From RYN-431 sp036388295 (GTDB lineage: Bacteria > Planctomycetota > Phycisphaerae > Tepidisphaerales > Tepidisphaeraceae), in NCBI GenBank assembly GCA_036388295.1, contig DASVSC010000029.1, positions 1 to 10,350 of the forward strand: a stretch of 10,350 nt of DNA, given 5' to 3'. Under the pieces are notes generated by a model. The model did no database searches. It was given only the letters and a program-made list of their open reading frames with translations, and was not told where the DNA came from. Of this stretch, positions 4,849-10,350 are shown in pieces. The translations under genes were made by a program, and so were the position numbers. The first letter of the stretch is position 1. Each line of letters starts with the position of its first letter.

Positions 4849-6777
4849 ATGTACGACTATTTCGATAAACACGGCAAAAAGTTCCTCGCAGTCGTCGGCA
4901 CGCTGCTGGCGCTGGTCTTCCTCCTGCCGCCCGCCTTCAACGGCTTCGGCGGAGGCGGCGGCTCGGCGCGGCTCGGCAAAGTCGACGGCCAGCGCATCGA
5001 CGGCGACGACGTCCTTCGCAGCCAGAACACGCTGCGGTCGATCGAACGCCTGGTCGCCCCCGACCGCGGCCCGGACGGACAGTCGAGCCAGGTGCCGCTC
5101 CCGCAGCTGATATTCAACGACGGCCTGTACCGTCAGCTGCAGCAGAATCCGGTGCTGTCGTACCTGCTGATGCACGAAGCCCAGCAGGCCGGCGCGTTGC
5201 CCGACGAGCGCGAGCTGGACCGCTTCCTCACCGCCCCCGTTCAACTCACCGGCAACAACGGCGAACTCATCGCGATGGATAAGGTGAACCCGACCGTCAA
5301 GGACGCGCTGCGCGACGACCTTCGCCGGGTGATGGGCATCGTCAACTACTTCCGCCGCACGCAGTCGGCCATCAAAATCAGCCGGCCGCTGATCAACGAC
5401 GAACTGGCCCGCCAGACGCAGCAGATCAAGGCCCGCGTCGCCGTATTCGACGCCACCACTTATGAAAACCAGGTTCCCACGCCGACGCCGGAAGAACTGA
5501 AGCGTCAGTTCGACGCCTACGCCGACGTCAATCCGGTCGCGAGCGACGCCAACCCGTTCGGCTTCGGCTACCGCACGCCCGACCGCGTCGCCGCCCAGTG
5601 GCTGTGCGTCACCGACGCCGAAGCCACGAAAGCTGTCGAGGCGTCGAAGGCCGCCGAGTTGTGGGAAGAGGACGCGCTGATTTACTACCAGCGGAACCAG
5701 ACGACGTTCAGCCGGGTCGTCCCGCCGGCGACGCAGCCCACCACCCGTCCCTTCGCCGACGTGCGCAGCGAAGTGCTGACCACGCTCCGCGGCCCGCTGA
5801 TCGAACAGAAAAAACGCGCCGTCGCGAACCGCATCGTGCAGATGATGACTGCGGACTTCACAAAGGCTTCCAAGACCCCGTCCACGCAGCAGGCCACGGT
5901 CAACTACACGGTCGCCTACGGCAGCTTCGATTACCTGCAGAAGCTGGCCGACGACGTGCAGAAGCAGACGGGCGTCCGCCCCACCGCCGTGGCCCCCGCC
6001 GGCCTGCAGAGCCAGGTCGAACTCCAGAAGCAGCCCGGCTTCGGCGGCACCATGCTCACCGACCGCGCCATGGGCTTTGCCGGTGGGTCGGCCTACCTGT
6101 TCAACGCCCTTAAGGCCCTGCACCCGACACGCCAGCCGACGGGCGAATCTTTGGAGATCGGGCAGCCGTCCGTTGTCCTCACCGGCAGCGACGGCTTGTA
6201 CGTCGTCCGCGCCGTCACCGCCGAGCCGGCCCAGGCGGCCAAGTCGATGGACGACATCAAGGAACTGGTCGAGAAAGACGTCCGCCGCAGCCGCGCGTTC
6301 ACCCTCGCCGCCGATGCCGCGCAGGCGACGCTCGAAAAAGCCAAATCCGCCGACGGCCTGGAGAAGACGGGCGTCGCCGTGCAGACCAGCGACTGGTTCG
6401 GCGTCGAAAGCGCCACACCCGCCGGCCTGACGGGCGACTACGCCGCCGGCCTGGTCGGCCCGGCCTTCGAAACCCTGCGCGGCGTCGCCACTCGCGACGC
6501 CCTGCCGACCTACACCGTCGCCAAGCTCCGCCGCGAGGGAACGGCGGCCGTGGTCGAAGTCTTCGACGTCCGCACCGACCTGAACACCGTGGTCGTCCCC
6601 CAGGCGATCGCCCAAGCCGAGTCCACGGTCGGCCGGAGCCTGCTGCCGAGCGGCTTCGTCGAAGCGTGGTTCAATTTCGACGCCGTCAGCCGTCGGACCC
6701 ACTACGTCCCCGACGCCCCGCGCGAGCCGACCGATTCCGCCCCCGCCCGGCCGGTGAACCCGCTGATGCCGGGATGA
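4849..6777 (+). CDS. Membrane-anchored SurA/PpiD-like protein (putative periplasmic folding factor)
   Basis: The 642-residue product has a short basic cytoplasmic start (MYDYFDKHGKKF), one membrane segment (about 11-29), a Gly-rich linker and a long extracytoplasmic part. The order anchor, then GKVDGQRIDGDDVLRSQ (43-59), then a helical region with KARVAVFDATTYENQVPTPTPEELKRQFDAY (194-224), resembles PpiD-type chaperones with a SurA-like N-terminal domain. These help fold exported proteins. I cannot see a confident parvulin isomerase core, so catalysis is not claimed. The later EIGQPSVVLTGSDGLYVVRA (436-455) and the Lys/Arg-rich helix after it resemble parvulin-flanking sequence in PpiD. The C-terminus is Pro-rich. 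The ATG at 4849 has no strong Shine-Dalgarno, but it gives the expected N-in anchor. It follows the TPR-like gene and precedes aroC. Confidence 0.7.
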   Translation: MYDYFDKHGKKFLAVVGTLLALVFLLPPAFNGFGGGGGSARLGKVDGQRIDGDDVLRSQNTLRSIERLVAPDRGPDGQSSQVPLPQLIFNDGLYRQLQQNPVLSYLLMHEAQQAGALPDERELDRFLTAPVQLTGNNGELIAMDKVNPTVKDALRDDLRRVMGIVNYFRRTQSAIKISRPLINDELARQTQQIKARVAVFDATTYENQVPTPTPEELKRQFDAYADVNPVASDANPFGFGYRTPDRVAAQWLCVTDAEATKAVEASKAAELWEEDALIYYQRNQTTFSRVVPPATQPTTRPFADVRSEVLTTLRGPLIEQKKRAVANRIVQMMTADFTKASKTPSTQQATVNYTVAYGSFDYLQKLADDVQKQTGVRPTAVAPAGLQSQVELQKQPGFGGTMLTDRAMGFAGGSAYLFNALKALHPTRQPTGESLEIGQPSVVLTGSDGLYVVRAVTAEPAQAAKSMDDIKELVEKDVRRSRAFTLAADAAQATLEKAKSADGLEKTGVAVQTSDWFGVESATPAGLTGDYAAGLVGPAFETLRGVATRDALPTYTVAKLRREGTAAVVEVFDVRTDLNTVVVPQAIAQAESTVGRSLLPSGFVEAWFNFDAVSRRTHYVPDAPREPTDSAPARPVNPLMPG

Positions 6778-6783
6778 GCAGAA

Positions 6784-6879
6784 GCTAATAGCTGGTGGCT
6801 AGTGGCTAGTGGCTCGGAGCAAACATATCAGGTGCTGATCTTCCTCTTAGCCATCAGCTACTAGCTACCAGCCACTAGC
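6784..6879. repeat. Imperfect 31-bp inverted repeat of GGCTAGT-like units
   Basis: The left arm (6784-6814) and right arm (6849-6879) are reverse complements at 25 of 31 positions, with a 34-base loop. As plus-strand RNA, three of the six mismatches become G-U pairs, so 28 of 31 positions can pair. The arms are built from short tandem units (GGCTAGT repeated) and contain four CTAG tetramers, usually rare in bacterial DNA. The element fills the gap between the SurA/PpiD-like gene and aroC and ends about 17 bases before the aroC ATG. No T-run follows, so it is not a standard terminator. It may be an attenuating or stabilising hairpin or a dispersed repeat. Confidence 0.6.
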
Positions 6880-6885
6880 CTCTTT

Positions 6886-6889
6886 AGGA
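6886..6889 (+). promoter_or_regulatory. Shine-Dalgarno of aroC
   Basis: AGGA at 6886-6889 lies seven bases before the ATG at 6897 and just after the right arm of the inverted repeat. It supports that start, which also gives the family-typical N-terminus. Confidence 0.5.
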
Positions 6890-6896
6890 TCGTCCC

Positions 6897-8075
6897 ATGG
6901 CCACCCTCAGTTACCGCACCGCCGGCGAATCGCACGGCAAAGCCCTGATCGCCCTGATCGAAGGGATGCCGCGCGGCGTCACGATCGACCACGACCTGAT
7001 CAACGCCGAACTCGCCCGCCGTCAAGGCGGCTACGGCCGTGGCGGGCGGATGAAGATCGAAACCGACAAAGCCGAGTTTCTCACCGGCGTGCGCATGGGG
7101 CACACGATCGCCTCGCCGATCACGATGCTGGTGCCGAACAAGGATTACCGCCTCGACGACCCGACCAAAACGCCGCCGCTCACGCGTCCCCGCCCCGGCC
7201 ACGCCGATCTGGCCGGCAGCATGAAATGGCTGACGAACGATTGCCGCGAAACGCTTGAACGCGCCAGCGCCCGCGAAACGACCATGCGTGTCGCCGCCGG
7301 GGCGCTGTCGCGCTCGTTGCTCAAAGCGTTCGGCATTGAGGTGTTCGGGTTCGTCCGCCAGGTCGGCGAGGCCCGCGGCAAGTTCGAAGTCAACGAAAGC
7401 AACTGGCGGCAACTGCTCGCGACGCGCGAGTCGAACGATCTGTACTGCCCCGATCCCGCCGCCGCCGACGACATGCGGGCGTTTATCAACTCGGCCAAGA
7501 TCGCCAAAGACACCGCCGGCGGCGTCGTCGAATGCCACGTCTTCGGCTGCCCCGTCGGCCTGGGCAGCAGCATGACCGGCGACGGCCGCCTCGACGGCCG
7601 GATCGGCGGCGCGGTGATGAGCATTCAGGCATTCAAGGGCGTCGAAATCGGCATGGGCTTCGAAACCGCCACGCTGCCCGGCTCGAAGGTGCACGACGAA
7701 ATCACGTACGACCCCAGCATGGCCGACCGGCCGCACCTGGGCTTCGTTCGCCCCACCAACAACGCCGGCGGCCTGGAAGGCGGCATGACCAACGGCATGC
7801 CCGTCGTCGTCCGCGGCGCGATGAAGCCGATCAGCACCCTCGGCAAGCCCCTGCGCTCGATCGACCTAGCCACGAAACAGGAAAGCGAAGCCGGCTGGGA
7901 ACGCAGCGACATCAGCGCGATCAGCGCCGCCAGCGTGATCCTGGAAAACGTCGTGGCCTTCGAGATCGCCCGGGCCCTGATCGAAAAGTTCGGCGGCGAT
8001 TCGCTCGTCGAGATGAAGCAGAATTACGACGCCTACCTGAAGGCCGCCCGCGAGCTGGCGGTGGCGCAGCCGTAG
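6897..8075 (+). CDS. aroC: Chorismate synthase
   Basis: This enzyme performs the last common step of aromatic amino-acid and folate precursor synthesis: 5-enolpyruvylshikimate 3-phosphate to chorismate and phosphate, using reduced FMN. The 392-residue length is normal. Signatures in order are YRTAGESHGKA (6-16, with the active-site His13), GGYGRGGRMKIE (44-55), RPRPGHADLAGSMKW (97-111), the ERASARETTMRVAAGA signature (121-136), GLGS (221-224), QAFKGVEIG (244-252), NNAGGLEGGMTNG (288-300) and RSDISAISAASVILE (336-350). All key FMN and substrate segments look intact. It lies 119 bases after the SurA/PpiD-like gene, with a large inverted repeat between. Downstream, it converges on the DUF457-type gene across a double-hairpin repeat that may end transcripts from both sides. 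No other shikimate-pathway gene is in the window. Confidence 0.98.
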   Translation: MATLSYRTAGESHGKALIALIEGMPRGVTIDHDLINAELARRQGGYGRGGRMKIETDKAEFLTGVRMGHTIASPITMLVPNKDYRLDDPTKTPPLTRPRPGHADLAGSMKWLTNDCRETLERASARETTMRVAAGALSRSLLKAFGIEVFGFVRQVGEARGKFEVNESNWRQLLATRESNDLYCPDPAAADDMRAFINSAKIAKDTAGGVVECHVFGCPVGLGSSMTGDGRLDGRIGGAVMSIQAFKGVEIGMGFETATLPGSKVHDEITYDPSMADRPHLGFVRPTNNAGGLEGGMTNGMPVVVRGAMKPISTLGKPLRSIDLATKQESEAGWERSDISAISAASVILENVVAFEIARALIEKFGGDSLVEMKQNYDAYLKAARELAVAQP

Positions 8076-8107
8076 CAAAACGCACGGGCGCAGCACGGCG
8101 TTACATT

Positions 8108-8246
8108 CCCTCTCCCGGTATGGCCGGGAGAGGGTCAGGGTGAGGGCTGGCGACGAAGGACAACATCAAGCCGGGTTACGGCCGACGTTCGAGGCGGCTC
8201 TGTCGAAGCCCTCACCCTACCCTCTCCCGGCCATACCGGGAGAGGG
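8108..8246. repeat. Double-hairpin repeat, copy 1 (REP/BIME-like)
   Basis: Two units face each other. Unit one: CCCTCTCCCGG (8108-8118), a five-base loop, CCGGGAGAGGG (8124-8134), then a TCAGGGTGAGGGCT tail. Unit two (8207-8246) is its reverse complement apart from one inserted C, so the outer arms match at 40 of 41 positions. The centre (8149-8206) is about 58 bases of unique sequence. The element fills the gap between the convergent aroC and DUF457-type genes and ends three bases from the latter's stop. A related copy lies at 10146-10254. The structure resembles paired REP palindromes. Its stable stems could block or protect the 3' ends of both transcripts. Confidence 0.9.
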
Positions 8247-8249
8247 AAA

Positions 8250-8792
8250 TCAGGCCCGCCGCTGCGCGGCATCGCTCACATTCTCCTGGCCGACTAATTT
8301 CTGGTCCAGCGACGGCATCAGCACTTCGAGTGGCGTTCGTTTCCGCCACCAGGCGACTGCCGCCGTAATCGCCAGCAGCACGCCCGCCGTCAGCGTGTTC
8401 TGCCAGCTCGACAATTCCCACGCCTGCCAGTTCATGAAGCGGAAATTGCTGAACGGCCACAGGTAAACGATCGGCCAGCCGGGGCCGCTGCCGTAGTAAT
8501 CCATCAGCAGGTGCAGATGGAACAGGCCGACGTAGAGCGAGAACAGCAGTATCCGGCCCAAGGCCGGCCTTCGGCTTAACGCGACAAGGATCCCGCTAAC
8601 GAGGACGCAGAACGGCAGATTGTGGCACACGACGTGGTGCCATCGCTGATACATCGACTCACCCAGAACGATGCCAAGTCCGTCGAGGTCCGCTACGCTC
8701 GCCGCGATCATGCAAAACAGCCGCTCGCGCGGGTTCAGCGGCACGGCATTACCGACAACCCATCCGCTGAGAATGTGCGTCGGGATGTGCAT
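8250..8792 (-). CDS. YdjM/DUF457-type putative membrane metal-dependent hydrolase
   Basis: This is a 180-residue integral membrane protein of the putative metal-dependent hydrolase group that includes E. coli YdjM. Conserved acidic/His motifs are visible in order: MHIPTHILSG (His2, His6), ADLDG (Asp35, Asp37), QRWHHVVCHNLPF (His52, His53, His57) and HLHLLMDYYGSGPGWPIVYLWPFS (His92, His94, Asp98). These are the expected metal ligands, and about four hydrophobic segments surround them. The true substrate of this family is not established. The ATG at 8792 overlaps the stop of the glycosyltransferase by one base (TGATG), so the two are probably translationally coupled and may act on the same envelope molecule. 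That pairing is inference. The stop lies three bases from the double-hairpin repeat, which may serve as the transcript end. Confidence 0.85.
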   Translation of the reverse strand: MHIPTHILSGWVVGNAVPLNPRERLFCMIAASVADLDGLGIVLGESMYQRWHHVVCHNLPFCVLVSGILVALSRRPALGRILLFSLYVGLFHLHLLMDYYGSGPGWPIVYLWPFSNFRFMNWQAWELSSWQNTLTAGVLLAITAAVAWWRKRTPLEVLMPSLDQKLVGQENVSDAAQRRA

Positions 8793-10135
8793 CAGACCGT
8801 CGGCCTGTCGCTTACCCGCGACGTCTGTCGCAGATCGACGGCCGAGCCACGCCAGTCGATTTTCCCGCTGAAGGCTTTGCGGATTGCGTAGACGAGAATC
8901 ACGATTTCAAGCACGACGCCGATCGGCAGCAGCAGCGCGTACCACGGTCGATTGCCACTCCAGCGCCAGACGAACGCGGCAACGATCGTCATCAGCAGCC
9001 AGTGGATGGCAGCAGCCGCTGCCCAATAGACGCCGTGTTGCCAGAAGGTAACCGACCAGGGAGTAAACTGGTGGCTGCCGTGAGGTCCGGTTGCAAAGAT
9101 GGTCGCCCACTCCCCTGTGTGGCACCCGCGCACCACAGCGGGAGCAAGGCTCAGCACGCCCAGCAGCAGGAATCCCACCGCCAGCCCCATCGGCCACACC
9201 CGCCCGCGGGCGGTGCCGGCGAAGATGCGGGCCCAGCCGTTGAACATTTGCGGCAGGTTCGTGTGCATGCGCGTGGCCGCCAGTTCGCGGCCGGCGAGGA
9301 AACGCGTGCGGCAGCCGGCTTTTTTCAGCGTACGCATCAGCTCCACGTCTTCGACGATGCGGTCCTTCACGGCCGCGTGGCCGCCCACTTTTTCGTACGC
9401 ACTGCGACGGATGAGAAAGGCCTGGCCGTTGGCGAGGGCTTTTTCGGGTTCGCTGTCTTCGTTGGTCTGGTCGCCCTGGAACATCGTCATCCACGTGCCG
9501 GCCAGGAGCGGGAGCATCAACTTCTCGATGAACGTGTGGGTTTCGATCGTGGTCAGGATGCTCAGGGCGTCATACTCACGGGCGATCGATGTGGCGGCCA
9601 TGCGTGACAAGGCGTCGGGCTTCAGGCGCACGTCGCTGTCGACGAAGAAGAGCCACTCGCCGCGGGCGTGGGTCGCGCCGTGGTCGAGGGCGTGACATTT
9701 CCCGAGCCAGCCTGCGGGAAGTTCACGAATGTGGACGACGCGTACGGGGTGCGGCGATTGTGTCGCGGCGGAGCCGCGTCGCTCTTGGTCGTGTTGTCGT
9801 GTGTCCTCTGAAATCGTAAGTACGTCTTGTGACGTCGCGAACGTGTCGAGGATCGCGCCGGTGTCGTCGGTGCTTCGGTCATTGATCGCGATGACTTCGA
9901 ACGACGGATACGTCTGCTTCAGCACGTCCTGAACACAGTCACGGATGCGCGAACCTTCGTCTTTTGCGGGGATAAGAATGGTGACAAGCGGCGCGGGGTC
10001 GGGCAGCGCGTCGCGATTGCGGCGCAGCTTGTTCATCCGCTCGCGGCCGATGGCCACCAAGTACGCGACCAGCAGCCATGTCACCGGGCCACAAAGGACG
10101 TACAGGGTGAAGAAGGTGCGTTCGATCGCGGACAT
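8792..10135 (-). CDS. Membrane-associated family 2 glycosyltransferase
   Basis: This GT-A enzyme moves a sugar from a nucleotide donor to an acceptor, probably lipid-linked at the inner membrane. The 447 residues show an N-terminal membrane helix (8-30) and the GT2 start VTILIPAKDEGSRI (51-64). INDRSTDDT follows (84-92), then LPAGWLGKCHALDHGA (139-154), with DSD (166-168) as the metal/donor motif. ANGQAFLIRRSAYEKVGGH (235-253) and VEDVELMRTLKKAG (261-274), holding the catalytic-type ED, come next. Three further hydrophobic segments (316-338, 366-390, 398-418) end in GKIDWRG. The pattern resembles CrtQ- or HpnB-like GT2 enzymes, but the acceptor is unknown. Residues about 101-130 (SEDTRQHDQERRGSAATQSPHP) look like an extra polar insertion. 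The ATG at 10135 follows GGGAGAGGGAA, the edge of a repeat, at Shine-Dalgarno distance. Confidence 0.93.
   Translation of the reverse strand: MSAIERTFFTLYVLCGPVTWLLVAYLVAIGRERMNKLRRNRDALPDPAPLVTILIPAKDEGSRIRDCVQDVLKQTYPSFEVIAINDRSTDDTGAILDTFATSQDVLTISEDTRQHDQERRGSAATQSPHPVRVVHIRELPAGWLGKCHALDHGATHARGEWLFFVDSDVRLKPDALSRMAATSIAREYDALSILTTIETHTFIEKLMLPLLAGTWMTMFQGDQTNEDSEPEKALANGQAFLIRRSAYEKVGGHAAVKDRIVEDVELMRTLKKAGCRTRFLAGRELAATRMHTNLPQMFNGWARIFAGTARGRVWPMGLAVGFLLLGVLSLAPAVVRGCHTGEWATIFATGPHGSHQFTPWSVTFWQHGVYWAAAAAIHWLLMTIVAAFVWRWSGNRPWYALLLPIGVVLEIVILVYAIRKAFSGKIDWRGSAVDLRQTSRVSDRPTV
9764..9778. repeat. GC palindrome inside the glycosyltransferase gene
   Basis: CGCGGC (9764-9769) and GCCGCG (9773-9778) flank GGA. 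It lies inside the polar insertion of the glycosyltransferase (near residues 119-124) and is read in frame as RRGSAA. The in-frame palindrome in a poorly conserved segment suggests the insertion came from a small repeat. A simple hairpin-rich codon run is the alternative. Confidence 0.35.
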
Positions 10136-10145
10136 ATTGCTGGTT

Positions 10146-10254
10146 CCCTCTCCCGTGTAATCACGGGAGAGGGTTAGGGTGAGGGCCGAGCGGCGAGTAG
10201 TGTCACATCACGTTCGCCCTCACCCTAACCCTCTCCCGGCGTACCGGGAGAGGG
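10146..10254. repeat. Double-hairpin repeat, copy 2 (REP/BIME-like)
   Basis: Unit one has 12-bp arms (CCCTCTCCCGTG at 10146-10157, CACGGGAGAGGG at 10162-10173) and the tail TTAGGGTGAGGGC. Unit two, in inverse orientation (10216-10254), has the tail GCCCTCACCCTAA and 11-bp arms CCCTCTCCCGG (10229-10239) and CCGGGAGAGGG (10244-10254). Flanking CTGGTT (10140-10145) and AACCAG (10255-10260) extend the inverted ends. The centre (10187-10215, 29 bases) shares no evident sequence with copy 1, while stems and tails do. It sits between the right-edge gene and the glycosyltransferase start. Its left end, read on the minus strand as GGGAGAGGGAA, falls about ten bases before that start and may act as its ribosome-binding site. 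Confidence 0.9.
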
Positions 10255-10276
10255 AACCAGAGTCGCGTTGACTTAC

Positions 10277-10350
10277 TTACGGCAGCGGCGAAATCTGCGG
10301 CTTCGTCGGGGCGGCGGCGCTGAAGTGCTTCTTGGCTTCGCCGACCAGAT
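10277..10350 (-). CDS. C-terminal fragment of an unidentified protein (runs off the right edge)
   Basis: Only the last 23 codons and the TAA stop (10279-10277) are inside the window. The visible tail begins LVGEAKKHF and continues Ala/Pro-rich to a terminal ISPLP. The amphipathic and Pro-rich composition and the GC-rich third codon positions suggest a real coding end. The fragment is too short to name. It lies upstream of the glycosyltransferase on the same strand, with the double-hairpin repeat in the 141-base gap. Confidence 0.5.
   Translation of the reverse strand, partial: LVGEAKKHFSAAAPTKPQISPLP

Noticed and set aside
4786..6702. A 638-codon open frame on the minus strand, antisense to the SurA/PpiD-like gene
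   Set aside because: Its product is Gly/Val/Asp/Arg-rich with no recognisable domain. It is the expected shadow of a GC-rich plus-strand gene whose product shows an anchor and PpiD-like motifs.
6784..6879. A riboswitch controlling aroC
   Set aside because: The element is a simple long helix of short tandem units and I see no known ligand-binding core such as a T-box or other junction structure.
8108..10254. A composite transposon bounded by the two double-hairpin repeats
   Set aside because: No transposase lies between the copies, the genes inside look like a normal coupled pair, and no target-site duplication flanks the whole span. Independent REP-like insertions are simpler.
1..10350. CRISPR arrays, tRNA or rRNA genes
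   Set aside because: No regularly spaced identical repeats, no cloverleaf with a CCA-proximal T-loop, and no conserved rRNA segments were found on either strand.

Overview
The window looks like ordinary chromosomal DNA from a GC-rich, didermic, probably planctomycete-like bacterium (Phycisphaerae or a relative). That placement is an inference. It rests on the base composition, on the mix of planctomycete-style anchored or secreted proteins with a standard chorismate synthase, and on the intergenic palindromic repeats. No rRNA, tRNA, CRISPR array, transposase or phage gene was seen.

Layout. From the left edge to 1077 (+) there is a polytopic membrane protein of unknown function built from two homologous halves. 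It converges on a compact arsenic-resistance operon on the minus strand, read right to left: arsR (3087-2725), arsC (2679-2245) and acr3 (2245-1115). The operon has a promoter whose -10 lies under a palindromic ArsR-type operator. A second palindrome sits between arsR and arsC. Upstream of arsR, on the same strand, is a 79-residue unknown small gene (3441-3202) with a strong Shine-Dalgarno and a 10-bp perfect inverted repeat in its leader.

From 3693 to 8075 (+) come three same-strand genes: a secreted TPR-like protein, a membrane-anchored protein with a SurA/PpiD-like N-terminal part, and aroC (chorismate synthase). A 96-nt imperfect inverted repeat built from GGCTAGT-like units separates the last two. 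From 10135 to 8250 (-) a family-2 glycosyltransferase and a YdjM/DUF457-type putative metal-dependent membrane hydrolase overlap by one base. The last 23 codons of another minus-strand gene reach the right edge.

Two copies of one double-hairpin repeat occur, at 8108-8246 and 10146-10254. Each is a pair of inverted units with CCCTCTCCCG/CGGGAGAGGG stems and an AGGGTGAGGG tail, and the two copies have different centres. They bracket the glycosyltransferase/hydrolase pair.

How the genes work together. ArsR senses As(III) and controls the cluster, ArsC reduces As(V) to As(III), and Acr3 exports As(III). The other blocks are housekeeping or envelope genes with no evident link to arsenic. I did not find a convincing new multi-gene system. 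The points most worth a second look are the intra-operon ArsR-like palindrome, the small gene with its hairpin leader, the internally duplicated membrane protein, and the repeats that sit at gene starts and ends.
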